NCBI GenBank assembly: GCA_963728295.1
Contig: CAVSKB010000005.1
Coordinates: 1 to 64,000, forward strand
Length of the DNA stretch: 64,000 nt
DNA from: DATJKD01 sp963728295
GTDB lineage: Bacteria; Pseudomonadota; Gammaproteobacteria; Steroidobacterales; Steroidobacteraceae
Reading direction: 5' to 3'
Below, piece after piece: positions 47,822 to 57,699 of this stretch (the first letter of the stretch is position 1; every line of letters starts with the position of its first letter). The notes beneath the pieces were generated by a model, which ran no database searches, was not told the origin of the DNA, and saw only the letters and a list, made by a program, of their open reading frames with translations. A program made the translations under genes and the position numbers.

Positions 47822-50800
47822 TTATTCCTCGTACGCCTTGAGCCCGGAGATGTCGCGGCCGCCGGCGCGCTTCTTCAGCAGCGGGACGAGGTCGTCCATC
47901 AGGGCCAGTTCCTTCTGCGTGCGGGCCTTCCAGCCGAGGTCGAGCGGGGCGAGCAGGTCGGTGAGTTGCTCGCCGTCGAAGATCATGCGGCTGAGGATGC
48001 CGTCCACGAAGGCTTGCAGCGACGCCGCGGGCAGGCCGTGCTTCGCGGCGAGGTCGGCCAGCTCGCGGGCAGCCTTCTCGGCCTTGAAGTGCTGGTAGCC
48101 GGCGCGGATGGCGGCTTCGTCGAGGCCTTCGCCGGCCTTGAGGCGCGGACGTATTCGGTGATGTCGTCGCGCTCGTCGATGAACTTGGCGTCGGACTGCG
48201 ATCAGGCCGATGAGCTGCTCGCGGCTCATCGTCGCCTTCCCGGCTTCTTGCGCCGAGAAGTCGGCGATGAGCTTCATGATGTAGTCGTAGTCGATGACGG
48301 CCGAGGCGAAGAGGACGAACTCGAAATCGAGCTGGTCGACCTCGCTCGCTCTTCTGTCGCCCGGCTTGTCCTGCTGCGCCTTGAGGCGCTGGGCGGTTTC
48401 GAGGTAGACGCCGCGGAAGGCGTTCAGCTCGTCCTTGGGCAGGATGTCTCGATCGTCTGCTTCCTGCTCGGCGGTGAGGTCGGTGTACTGGTCGAGCTGG
48501 GTCTGGAGCCTCTGCACTTCCTTGAAGTGCTTGATGAAGGCGGCGCGGGCGTCGTCGCCCTTGAGGTTGGCCACGTCTTCGGGCTTGCCGGCGAGGCCCT
48601 GCGACTTCATGAAGTCGTCGAGGCTCTGCATGGCGGCCTTGAGCTTGTCGATGACCACGGGGGCCTTGTCCACGAGCCAGATTTCGCGCGCCTTGTCGGC
48701 CTTGGCGCCGGAGAAGAGGGCGATGGCGGCGTCGACGGCGTCCTGCTGGCCGCGGAAGTCGAGGATGTGGCCGTAGGGCTTGGTGTCGTTGAGCACGCGG
48801 TTGGTGCGGCGAGAAGGCCTGGATCAGGCCGTGGTGCTTGAGGTTCTTGTCGACGTAGAGCGTGTTGAGGTACTTGCGAGTCGAAGCCGGTGAGCAGCAT
48901 GTCGACGACGATGGTGATGTCGATCTTCTCGCGCGCCCTTCTTGGGCAGGTCGGCGTTGGGGAACTGCTGGTCCTTGATGCGCTTCTGCACGTCCTGGTA
49001 GTAGAGGTCGAACTCGTCGATGCGGTGGTTGGTGCCGAAGCGGGCGTTGTAGTCGGCGATGATGGCCTTGAGCGCCTTCTTCTTCCCTCGGGTCGTGCTT
49101 GTTGTCCTCCTGTTCCTGCGGCAGGTCTTCCTGAATCTGCTTCACATCGGGGCTGCCGTCGGCGGGCGGGGAGAAGACGCGGCGATGTTCAGCGGGACGA
49201 AGTCCGGGTCGGCCTGCCTGCTTCTCGGCCTGCAGCGTCTTCGAACAGCTCGTAGTACTCGATGGCGTCGTTGATGGACGCGGTGGCGAGGAGGGCGTTG
49301 AACTTGCGCCCGCCGGTGGCGGCGTCGTGCTTGGCGAGGATGGCCTCGACGACGGCGCGCTTGGCGAGCGTCTCGCCGGGCTTGGGCGGCGTTCTTGCCT
49401 TCGGGCTTGTAGTAGTCGACGTGGAAGCGCAGGACGTTGCGGTCCTCGATGGCGTGGGTGATCGTGTAGGCGTGCAGCTGCTTCTGGAAGAGGTCCTGCG
49501 TGGTCTTGAGCGTCTGACGTCGCCTTCGATCTGCCTGAAGCTGGCGTTGTCCTCGAAGATCGGCGTGCCGGTGAAGCCGAAGAGCTGGGCGTTGGGGAAG
49601 AATTCCTTGATGGCCTTGTGGTTCTCGCCGAACTGCGAGCGGTGGCATTCGTCGAAGATGAAGACCATGCGCTTGTCGCGCAGCGGTTCGAGCTGCTCCT
49701 TGTAGGTCGACTGCCCTGCTTCTCGCGCTGCTTGTTGCGCTTGCTGTTTTCGTCCAGGGCGAGGCCGAGCTTCTGGATGGTGCTGACGATGACCTTGTCG
49801 GCGTAGTCGTCGGAGAGCAGGCGGCGGACGAGCGCGCCGGTGTTGGTGTTCTCCTCGACGCAGCCTTCCTGGAAGCGGTTGAACTCCTCGCGGGTCTGGC
49901 GGTCGAGGTCCTTGCGGTCGACGACGAAGAGGCATTTCTCGATGTCGGGTTGTCCTTGAGCAGCGTGGAGGCCTTGAAGAGGTGAGCGTCTTGCCGCTGC
50001 CGGTGGTGTGCCAGATGTAGCCGTTGCCGCAGTTCTTGTCGATGCAGTCGACGATGTTCTTGACGGCGTAGATCTGGTACGGCCGCATCATCAGCAGCTT
50101 CTGCTCGCTGGCGACGAGCACCATGTAGCGGCTGATCATCTGGCCGAGCGTGCACTTGGCGAGGAACGTCTCGGCGAAGTCGTCGAGGTGGGTGATCTTC
50201 GTGTTGTCCTCGGCCGGCGAACTGGTAGATGGGCAGGAAGCGCTCGTCGGCGTTGAAGCGAAGTGGCGGGCGTTGTTGTTGGCGAAGTAGTAGGTGTCGG
50301 TGCGGTTGCTGACGATGAAGAGCTGCACGAAGCAGAGCAGCGTGCTGCGTGTAGCCGTTGCCGGGGTCGTTCTTGTAATCGACGATCTGCTCCATCGCCC
50401 GGCGGGGGTTGATGCCGAGCGTCTTCAGCTCGATCTGGACGACCGGCACGCCGTTGATGAGCAGGATGACGTCGTAGCGGTGGTGGCTGTAGTCGGTGTT
50501 GATGCGGAGCTGGTTGACGACCTCGAAGGTGTTCTTGCACCAGTCGTTGATGTTGACGAGCGTGTAGTTCAGCGGCGTGCCGTCGTCGCGGGTGAAGCTG
50601 TTGCGGTTGCGGAGCGTGTGGGCGGCGGTGAAGACGTCGGGGGTGACGATCTCGTCGAGCAGGCGCTGGAACTCGCCGTCGGTGAGCTGACGCGGTTGAG
50701 CGCCTCGAACTTCTCGCGGAAGTTCGCTCTCCAGCGCGGCGCGGTCGCGGATGTCCGCGCGGTGTTCGTACTTCAGGTCGCGAAGCTTCTCGATCAGCTC

Positions 50801-50830
50801 TTCTTCAAGTTGGCGTTCGGACGATGTCAT
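47822..50830 (-). CDS. hsdR: type I restriction endonuclease subunit (frameshifts)
   Basis: About 1000 residues. The N-terminal nuclease has YDVILLINGVPVVQIELKTL (D...E-x-K). The helicase has Walker A IWHTTGSGKTLTS, DEAD-box variant MVFIFDECHRSQFGE, GFTGTPIFEDN, and motif VI-like IQAFSRTNRVLNDTKPYGHI across a break. The C-terminal helical assembly domain ends GGRDISGLKAYEE. It resembles EcoR124 HsdR. It translocates and cuts unmodified DNA with HsdM and HsdS. Several breaks occur (48150, 48815, 49190, 49690, 49955, 50225, 50350, 50690). It is first in the hsdR-hsdS-prrC-hsdM operon. Confidence 0.92.
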
Positions 50831-50884
50831 GATGACCTTGGCTCAAGTCGGTTTCGTAATTGCCGTAATGCATACCATCGATTG

Positions 50885-50958
50885 AGGCGAAGTTCGCATT
50901 GCCACGTGGCGGCGCGCCGAACGCCCAGCGCTTGTCGTCGCACAGCAACTCGAGGTGG
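50885..50958 (-). pseudogene. fragment of a second hsdM-like methyltransferase
   Basis: The frame HLELLCDDKRWAFGAPPRGN followed by ANFA matches the type I HsdM segment just before the conserved IQH..HHLAP block (consensus DDPRWxxGxPPxGNANFAW). It is only about 25 codons long and flanked by unrelated sequence. It lies between the DUF262 gene and hsdR, suggesting that a different restriction system once occupied this site. Confidence 0.45.
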
Positions 50959-50984
50959 TCACGAGTGCTTGCCGCCCCACAAGA

Positions 50985-53169
50985 CTATTCGTCGTCATCC
51001 ATCATCCTCGTCGTCTTCTCGACATCCACATCGAGCGACTCAAGATAGTCGCTGCGAATTCGTCCGAGCGACGTCTTTGCCTTCGGATCGACGAAGAAGA
51101 ACCACCAGCCGTTCGTTGCGCGGCCCGTCAGATATACCGCAGCCGCGGACGGGCGCGAGAAGGTCTTGCCCTCGAATTCGATCTGCCCGTCGGGCAGCAG
51201 TACCCCGACTCTGTTGCTGAACTTCGCTTGGCGCGGCGTCAGCTGCGATGCCCGGTTGAAGTGCGCCGGCGCTCAACAGATCGGACAACTGCAGCTTGCT
51301 TCTTCGCCGCGGCCTCTCGGAGGCGAAACCCGACTTGTGCCCTTCCGGCACCGGCCAGACGCGAATGATGACTTCGATCAGATCGCGTGTTCTCGCGCGG
51401 ATGGACTCATCGGTCCAATCATCTGTCGCCGACTCAAGCAGCTTCCGGTTGAGGAGAAGAACGTCGTGACGCCTGCAGCCCGCTGCGCTTGCCGTGCCCA
51501 CGGGCCATTGGACACGCTGCTGTTGAGACGTCCGGTCAGCAGCGTGAGATTGCCCGAGCGTGTGAACCAGCTTGTCGCGCTTGCTCGGGAGTGCCTGCGG
51601 GATCCGGCTTCCAATGCGCCGCCCACTTCCTGGGCATGACATGCTCGATCGCGTACTGCCCCGCGCGACGCGCTCACCGCCAAGTCCGGTCTTCTCGCCC
51701 TGCCAGCCGCGCAGATAATCCTCGATGCCTTCGAGAACCATCCGCAGGCGGCTGCGCCGCAGGCGCCGATAGGCGAGCAGCTCACTCAGATCCTCGCGCA
51801 GTTCGGCATCGTCCGGCCAGTAGCGGCTGTCGCCGGTCTGAGCGGCGAGGTACTGCTCGATGACATCGCCGACTCTGCTCGCGAGTCGACGACCGCACGA
51901 GCTTCACCAGCTCCGCGACGGCCTGGTTGTAGCTCTTCGTCGTCGCCCGAACGAGCATGCGGCGGACCATCCAGCTTTCGACGACATCCAGCGCCTTCGG
52001 AAAGCTGCGCGTCGGGCACCGGCGGCAGCTCAGGATCGAGCAGGCACAGCACCAGCGGCTTGATGACCTCGCTCTCGAGCACGCCCGTGCGATAGCCGAA
52101 CAGCCCGAGTCGGTCGATCGGCGCCGGTCGGCGTCATGCGCATCGGTCACGAACTTCCGATAGACACCGGACGCGCGGTGGATCCGACGCAGCAGCTCCG
52201 GCATCGGCACGCCGGCATCGTGGTCGGCGTAGCGCTTGAAGCGGTCGAACACCTCGCGCGCCACGATCTCCTCGCCGGTCTGCGCGATCAGCCAGTGATT
52301 CAGGAACACCGAGATGCGCGGGTACCGCAGGCGGCCCACCGCCACCTCCGTTTCCCAGAACGCCGTCTCGAACTCCTTCCAGTGATCTGACGTACTCCTG
52401 CTCGACGTCGGACCCGGATTCCATGCAGCCGCTGGAAGACGAAGTTCTTGATCAGATCGGCCGCCGTGAGCTGCGCGCCGCGAGCGTTGAGCGTTTCGAA
52501 GATCTCCTGCGCGTTCTCGTCCGCTCCCAGATCGATGACGACCATCTGCAGGAGATCGCGGACCACCGTTCTCGACAGCGGCGGCGCGGTGCTGACCGCG
52601 TCCGTCGCCTTCCGCATTCAGCCACTCGCGCGCCTGTTCGCTGAAGAACCGATGCGCCTCGACCATCCGCTCGCCGCGATGGCCGAGCGCGTCGTAGTCC
52701 ACGGGCGGCTTGGCGCCCATGACGGCGTTGAACGCCGGCCGGTCGCGATTCGTCGGCCAGACCTTGAACTGGTCCTCGGGCTTTGAGCAGAACGGCTCCT
52801 GCGTTCGTGACCAGCGGCTCGATCCGCAGCGGCCGGCTGCAGCGGCTCCGACCGACAGCAGCTCCGCGTGCAAGGCATCCAGCAAGAAGCTGCAGCGTCG
52901 TCAGCCGCTGCTGACCATCGATGATCGTCCGCTTCTGCATCTGCCCGATCGGGTTCTGCACCTGCTGCAGCACGACGGCGCCGAGGAAGTGCGGCTGGTG
53001 CCGCTCGCTGCGGCTGCTTCAGCAGCCGCTCGGCGACGCGGACGACGTCATTCCACAGCGGCTCCCACTGGTTCTCTTCGTTCCAGACGTAGGGACGCTG
53101 GAACAGCGGGACGATCAGCCGTTGCGGCTGCATGAAGACCATCTGTGGCGTGCGGACTTGCGTTTCCAT
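50985..53169 (-). CDS. DUF262-DUF1524-RAMA restriction-type protein, GmrSD-like (frameshifts)
   Basis: About 728 residues. DUF262 comes first: IVPLFQRPYVWNEENQWEPL, RTIIDGQQRLTTLQLL and IFETLNARGAQLTAADLIKN, the nucleotide-hydrolysing ParB-like part. DUF1524 follows: YAIEHVMPRKWAAHW (H-x-x-P nuclease motif) and HTLGNLTLLTGRLNSSVSN with VLLLNRKLLE. The C-terminus is a RAMA domain (GVLLPDGQIEFEGKTFSRPS, AAAVYLTGRATNGWWFFFVD) ending at a TAG at 50985. GmrSD-type enzymes cut modified phage DNA; RAMA modules are predicted to read DNA modification. About eight breaks. It lies upstream of and is co-oriented with the hsd operon. Confidence 0.83.
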
Positions 53170-53364
53170 TCGTTATGTTCCTAGCCGCTGGGAGACTCAC
53201 ATGTCAGCGCGACAGGTCCTAGCGAATGTAGAGACGCCAACGGCAATCCTCTGGCCGATTCCGAGGTCACGCGACGCATCGCCGTTCGCGTCAAGGACGG
53301 CCGCAATTGTCGATTTCGGTCCGTCGCTACGAGCCGTCGCTCGCGGAGGATTAGGGATACAGGC

Positions 53365-54456
53365 TCAGAGCTTCAGCACGATCTTGCCGACGAACGCGTT
53401 GGAGGCCATGTACGCAAGCGCCGCCTCGTAGTCCTCGAGCGCAAACACCCGGTCGATCACCGGATGCAGGTTGTGCTGAGTGATGAACGCGCTCATGCGC
53501 AGGTAGTCGGCACGCGAGCCGACGAAGATACCTTGCGCGCGGGCCGTCTTGAGCAGAAGCCCGGCCGCCGCAATGTCGCCGTCGTAACCCGACAGCCCCC
53601 CGACGACGGAGAGCGTCCCCCAATAGGCGAGACTCTTGACCGATTGGGGCAGCGAGTCCTTGCCCCCGACGTCGACGATGATGTCGGCACCGTGCCCGCC
53701 CGTGAGCTCCAGCACGCGTTTAGACCACTCCGGTGTGCTGCGGTAGTTGATGCCGTCTCGTGCGCCGAGTGCTTTCACACGCGTGAGCTTCTCGTCCGAG
53801 CTGCTGGTCGCGATCACGTTCGCGCCGAGCGCGACGGCGAACTGCAGCGCCAGCATCGATACGCCGCCCGTGCCCTGGACGAGCACCACGTCTCCGGGCT
53901 TGACGGCGCGATGGCCGTTGACCGCCATCCACGCGGTGAGACCGGCCGTCGGCAGCGCGGCGGCTTCTTCGTAGCTGAGCCCGCGCGGCGCCGGGACCAC
54001 GGCGGTGTCGTCGAGCACGATGTAGTCGCCCAGCACGCCGTCGACCGATGCGCCGTGCGCGCTCTTGATCTTGTCGGTGCTGGGTGGCCCGTCGGTCCAG
54101 TTCTTGAAATAGAGGCTCGTCACCCGATCGCCCGGGCGGACGTCCTTCACGTCGCTGCCGACGGCGACGACGTCACCTGCGGCGTCCGACGCGACCACCA
54201 GGCCGGGACGGCCCGCATCCGGCGCGAGCATCTCGAGGTCGCCGCGATTGAGCGATACCGCACGCACGTGCACCAGGACCTGGTTGGGCGCGAGCGCGGG
54301 GACGGGCGCCTCGGTGAGCTTCCATCGATAGCCGCTCTCGGCCTTCTCGAGTACGACCTTGCGCGTGGTCGTTGGCAGGGGTTCGGCCGAGGCCGCAGGC
54401 TCCATGACGGCGAGCGCGCTCAGTGCGAGCGCCGAGATCACCAGACGCGTGAACAC
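53365..54456 (-). CDS. exported zinc-independent MDR/quinone-oxidoreductase-like alcohol dehydrogenase
   Basis: Medium-chain dehydrogenase/reductase: VPALAPNQVLVHVRAVSLNR and GDLEML, DAAGDVVAVGSDVKDVRPGD, Rossmann motif GDVVLVQGTGGVSMLALQFA, and LEDYEAALAYMASNAFVGKI. Starting at GTG 54456 gives a signal peptide (TRLVISALALSALAVMEPAA), so export is predicted, which is unusual for an NAD(P)H-dependent enzyme. Structural zinc cysteines are absent. Intact frame. It stands at the border between the restriction genes and the MNT-HEPN module, on the same strand as both. Confidence 0.8.
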   Translation of the reverse strand: MFTRLVISALALSALAVMEPAASAEPLPTTTRKVVLEKAESGYRWKLTEAPVPALAPNQVLVHVRAVSLNRGDLEMLAPDAGRPGLVVASDAAGDVVAVGSDVKDVRPGDRVTSLYFKNWTDGPPSTDKIKSAHGASVDGVLGDYIVLDDTAVVPAPRGLSYEEAAALPTAGLTAWMAVNGHRAVKPGDVVLVQGTGGVSMLALQFAVALGANVIATSSSDEKLTRVKALGARDGINYRSTPEWSKRVLELTGGHGADIIVDVGGKDSLPQSVKSLAYWGTLSVVGGLSGYDGDIAAAGLLLKTARAQGIFVGSRADYLRMSAFITQHNLHPVIDRVFALEDYEAALAYMASNAFVGKIVLKL

Positions 54457-54538
54457 GCCGATCAGGCCCTCGATGCATCCGCTTGCCACGCCCGATCGTA
54501 CCAAAGCTTGGCCTTGAGTCGGGGCGGGGCCGATACGG

Positions 54539-54976
54539 CTACTCGACGATCTGGCCCGCCGATGGCGCCAGTGCATCGACCCTTGCTGCAACTGCCTGGC
54601 AGGCCGCAAGCAGATCCGTCATCAAGCGGTCGTCGACGTCCAGATCGCCCTGGTACTCCCCGAGATTGCGGATCTCGTGGCATTTCGCCAGGACTCGCCA
54701 GACCTCGGGTCCAAGATCGAGCGTGTGCGGCAGCACCTGGAATACGACGTACCGGTTCCTGGGTCGATACCCGGCATGGCGCAACGCGGCCAGGCACAGT
54801 GCATGGGCCGCGTTGTAGGCAAGGTCGAACCGCCCTTCTAGCGAGAGCGTGGGGTTTTCGGCGTCCTTGAGTCGCGCAAGCCCCGCTCGCTTCAAGCCAG
54901 CGAATTCGTGCGCATCTGGCGGCTCGGCGGAAAGCGGCTTGCCGGGGCCGGAGAGGTTATCAAGCGGCGATGGCAT
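54539..54976 (-). CDS. HEPN-domain protein of an MNT-HEPN toxin-antitoxin pair
   Basis: 145 residues, all-helical. SLEGRFDLAYNAAHALCLAA followed by LRHAGY, NRYVVFQVLPHTL and KCHEIRNLGEYQGDLDV form a HEPN domain; RN..EY is the signature end helix. Classical R-x4-6-H RNase spacing is not obvious, so either catalysis differs or the site lies elsewhere. It overlaps the 3' end of the nucleotidyltransferase gene by 17 nt, so translation is coupled. In MNT-HEPN systems the HEPN protein is an RNase toxin neutralised by AMPylation by MNT. Confidence 0.75.
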   Translation of the reverse strand: MPSPLDNLSGPGKPLSAEPPDAHEFAGLKRAGLARLKDAENPTLSLEGRFDLAYNAAHALCLAALRHAGYRPRNRYVVFQVLPHTLDLGPEVWRVLAKCHEIRNLGEYQGDLDVDDRLMTDLLAACQAVAARVDALAPSAGQIVE

Positions 54977-55535
54977 CGTCCGAGCCGATCACCCACACCT
55001 TCGGTTGCGCGAGCACCCGCCTGACAAACGCGTTCTCCTGTCTGCGCCGGGCGAACTGCTTACGGGTGTACACGGTTGGATTCACCGGCCGATCCAGTTG
55101 CGCGGCCACGGGCTCGAGTGCGGCAAACAGGTCCGGATAGCTGACGCTGTCGCTGACGACCATTAAATCGACGTCGCTCGTCGCGGTGTCCTGCCTTTTT
55201 GCGACGGATCCGTACACAAATGCCGCTGTAATCTTCGGCGCAAACGGGGTGAGCGCCGCGCGCAGTGGCTCGGCCAATGCCACGGTCTTCTGGACGATAC
55301 CGCGAAGCTCGTTAAAGAGCGGCGAGCCGGGATTGGCCTGGTAGTGCTTCTGTGTGCCGATCCGCTTGACCGTGACCAGGCCGCTATGTTCCAGGCGCGA
55401 CAGCTCGCGTTGCACGGCGCCCGATCCCGCGCCGACGCGTCTGATCAGCTCGGTTGCGTAGAAGCTTCGGTCGGGCTGACCAAACAGCAACGCAAGCACT
55501 CGCGACTGGGTCGCGGAGAAGAGCGCATCTGCCAT
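54960..55535 (-). CDS. winged-helix plus minimal nucleotidyltransferase antitoxin (MNT)
   Basis: Residues 1-95 are a winged helix-turn-helix (SRVLALLFGQPDRSFYATEL, GSGAVQRELSRLEHSGLVTV). Residues 100-190 are an MNT nucleotidyltransferase with VYGSVAKRQDTATSDVDLMV, the G-S-x10-D-x-D site. The start is taken at MADALFSATQ; an upstream ATG eight codons earlier is possible. The fused HTH makes it an autoregulator; two tandem palindromes lie just upstream (55567 and 55588). It is divergent from vapBC. Confidence 0.85.
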   Translation of the reverse strand: MADALFSATQSRVLALLFGQPDRSFYATELIRRVGAGSGAVQRELSRLEHSGLVTVKRIGTQKHYQANPGSPLFNELRGIVQKTVALAEPLRAALTPFAPKITAAFVYGSVAKRQDTATSDVDLMVVSDSVSYPDLFAALEPVAAQLDRPVNPTVYTRKQFARRRQENAFVRRVLAQPKVWVIGSDDAIAA

Positions 55536-55566
55536 GCTCAGGGATCGCATCGAGGGCACCCCAGTA

Positions 55567-55602
55567 TTCCCATTCTGGGTATGCTAGTACCCATATTGGG
55601 TA
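55567..55602. promoter_or_regulatory. two tandem palindromic operators of the MNT-HEPN operon
   Basis: TTCCCATTCTGGGTA (55567-55581) and TACCCATATTGGGTA (55588-55602) are both 15-bp palindromes with consensus TACCCAnnnTGGGTA. Their centres are 21 bp apart, two helical turns, so bound dimers would sit on one DNA face. They lie between the divergent MNT and vapB genes. Binding by the winged-helix MNT protein is inferred. Confidence 0.6.
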
Positions 55603-55686
55603 TATTCAAGCGCCGACCGTCATCGGCGTCGCCTCCCCGTTGCATGGCGACCCGCACTGTGTGACGGTATGTGTGGAGACCTACAC

Positions 55687-55887
55687 ATGGCGACCAATCT
55701 TTCCATTGATCCCAAGCTGATCGACTCTGCGCTCAAGCTGAGCGGCGAGAAGACCAAGCGCGCCGCGGTCACGCGTGCGCTCGAGGAGTTCATCGCGCGC
55801 CGGCGTCAGAAGCGCGTTCTGGACCTGCTCGGTCAGCTCGAGTGGGACAAGGACTTCGACTACAAGGCGGAACGGACTCGACGGTGA
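55687..55887 (+). CDS. vapB: VapB-type antitoxin
   Basis: 66 residues: MATNLSIDPKLIDSALKLSG, then EKTKRAAVTRALEEFIARRR, a ribbon-helix-helix DNA-binding part, then the toxin-binding tail LGQLEWDKDFDYKAERTRR. It belongs to the type II VapB (DUF2191) group. I use the second in-frame ATG (55687), as the family begins MATNLSID. Its TGA overlaps the GTG of vapC (GTGA). Confidence 0.88.
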   Translation: MATNLSIDPKLIDSALKLSGEKTKRAAVTRALEEFIARRRQKRVLDLLGQLEWDKDFDYKAERTRR

Positions 55888-56304
55888 ACCTGTTCGTCGA
55901 CGAGCGTCTGGTTGCTGGCGTTGCGCCGCGATGCCCGGTCGGACCAGCCCGAGGTCGAACGTCTGGTCACGGCACTTCAGAGCGGAGAATCGGTCTACAC
56001 CACCGGACTGATCCTCCAGGAGCTACTGCAGGGATTCACCGGCCCGAAGGCCCGAGACCAGATCGTCGATCGTTTCTCTGCGCTCCCGCTCATCGTCCCA
56101 GACCGGCAGGATCATATCGAGGCCGCCTTGCTTCGCAATACCTGCCGACGCGCCGGCATCCAGGTCGGAACGATCGATGCACTGTTGGCTCGCCTCTGCC
56201 TGCGACACGATCTTGAGCTACTGACGACGGACCAGGATTTCGTTCGAATTGCCGACCGCACCCCATTGCGCGTCTGGCAGACGCCACGATCACGCCGCCG
56301 CTGA
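55884..56304 (+). CDS. vapC: VapC PIN-domain ribonuclease toxin (one frameshift)
   Basis: PIN fold with acidic residues in NLFVDE (Asp5), TGLILQELLQGF (Glu), GTIDALLARLC (Asp) and LLTTDQDFVRIA (Asp), the usual four-acid site. A break near 55905 is cured by restoring CG (VDERVWLLALRRDAR). It starts with GTG 55884, overlapping the vapB stop. VapC toxins cleave tRNA or rRNA; the target here is unknown. About 139 residues, as expected. Confidence 0.87.
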
Positions 56305-56363
56305 TGTCTGTGCGCGGTGCTAGAGCTGACCTGACTTCCGGTGAGCTGACCGCGGGGCAAGTT

Positions 56364-56380
56364 CGTCAACTATGTTGACG
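56364..56380. repeat. 17-bp hyphenated palindrome element, perfect copy
   Basis: CGTCAACTATGTTGACG: perfect 7-bp arms, 60 nt after vapC, flanked by AAGTT and GGTTT as in the copy at 37916. Confidence 0.6.
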
Positions 56381-56442
56381 GGTTTCTCGCTGACGGGCGC
56401 TGGCCCTCCGCACGCGACGTTTCCGCGGAAAGGTGATCGCCG

Positions 56443-57468
56443 TCAGGGCTCGTCCACGACATACCCGCTCGCCCGCAGCCCGGCGAGGTAACCGTCGGGA
56501 CGGAGGATGTCGCGCATCGGCAGCACCGCCACCGTCGATGCGTTGGACGCGAGTGCTCGCTCCGCTTCGACGAGCCACGCTTCCATGAGGTGCGCGGGCA
56601 GCTCGGTCAGCCCACGCTCCCGTAGCACCTGTGCATCCATGATCGCGGCAATGCACGCGCTGGCCTCGTTGAGATTGGTCATCGCGCGCAACGCGGCAAC
56701 ATCGCCGATGGCCCAGGCGTTGGCACGCGCCCGCAAAAGTCCCAGGTCGGACTCGAGGCGCTGCAGCACGCTCTCGAGGCACGGCAGGTCGTTGAGCGGC
56801 TCGTCCTTGAACTCCTTGATCATCGCGCGTGGCTTTTCGATCGTGACGGACACCGCAGGTGTCGTGATTTTCACGCGGTGCTTCTTCGCCGACTTCTTCG
56901 CGACCGCCCACACCACGGGCGAGTACGTGAGACCGGCACGGTCGACGGCCTTCCGGTAGAGCTCAAATGCGGCAAAGATGGGCCGCCACTTCTCGACGTC
57001 TTGGTCGTAGCCCAGGTACTCGGCCTTGAGCGCAAGCCAGCGCGCGTAGAGCTGGATGGGCATGAGCTCCTCGAGCCTGCGACCGTCGGGGTTGTTGCGT
57101 ACGCCGATCAGCGCCGGCAGCGCGCCCAGCTTCGCAAACGTCCCCATTTCCGCATCGACCTCGGGCTCCGCCAGGAGCTCCTGCGACCCGGCAATGGCGG
57201 CCTCGAGCTCCGTGGACCGCCACTCCATCTCCTTCGGCAGCGTTTGGTACTGGCCCATGATCCAGAGCACGTGCTCGCCATCGTCCGTGGGTCGGGTGAC
57301 GCGCCACAGCCCGGGACCCGGTTGCACGCCCGTGACCAGCACTTCCTCGATGACCGCGCCCGTTGTGTCGTCGATCGCAACCGCGTCGGCGCACGCCGGC
57401 TCGAGCCGCACGACACCGAGGGCCGCGGCTATGCCGAGGATGGCGGCTGCCGCGACCCGATTGCGCAT
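56443..57468 (-). CDS. TraB/GumN-like secreted protein
   Basis: 341 residues with a signal peptide (RVAAAAILGIAAALGVVRLE). The mature part begins PGPGLWRVTRPTDDGEHVLW and IMGQYQTLPKEMEWRSTELE, the arrangement of TraB/GumN (Tiki-like) domains. However, the usual G-T-x-H at the start of the domain is GQY here, so a metal ligand may be missing. The C-terminus is AVLPMRDILRPDGYLAGLRA. The ATG of MRNRVAAA is chosen because it gives the signal peptide. Intact frame, alone. Function unknown. Confidence 0.75.
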   Translation of the reverse strand: MRNRVAAAAILGIAAALGVVRLEPACADAVAIDDTTGAVIEEVLVTGVQPGPGLWRVTRPTDDGEHVLWIMGQYQTLPKEMEWRSTELEAAIAGSQELLAEPEVDAEMGTFAKLGALPALIGVRNNPDGRRLEELMPIQLYARWLALKAEYLGYDQDVEKWRPIFAAFELYRKAVDRAGLTYSPVVWAVAKKSAKKHRVKITTPAVSVTIEKPRAMIKEFKDEPLNDLPCLESVLQRLESDLGLLRARANAWAIGDVAALRAMTNLNEASACIAAIMDAQVLRERGLTELPAHLMEAWLVEAERALASNASTVAVLPMRDILRPDGYLAGLRASGYVVDEP

Positions 57469-57699
57469 CCGGCAGCTGCTCGAGCCCGTCGTGGCGAAGG
57501 CATCCGAGCCCGACCGTGAGCGTCTGTTCGAGGGCGCCGCCTCGATCGCCAGGCCGCGGATGTTGTTGAAGTGTCCTTGCCGGATGCTTTCGGCTTTGGC
57601 CTGTGGCAGGAGGATTCGTCTTTTTGTCGCTGGCCGACGATCAGCCGATAACTTCCGTGAACGTGCCCCTGTTCGTCTCGTCATCAATTCGGGACCCCA

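Noticed and set aside
43725..50830. Programmed ribosomal frameshifting as an explanation for the broken restriction genes.
   Set aside because: Breaks are numerous, differ in position and context, lack slippery heptamers, and match the same GC-pair losses found in unrelated genes.
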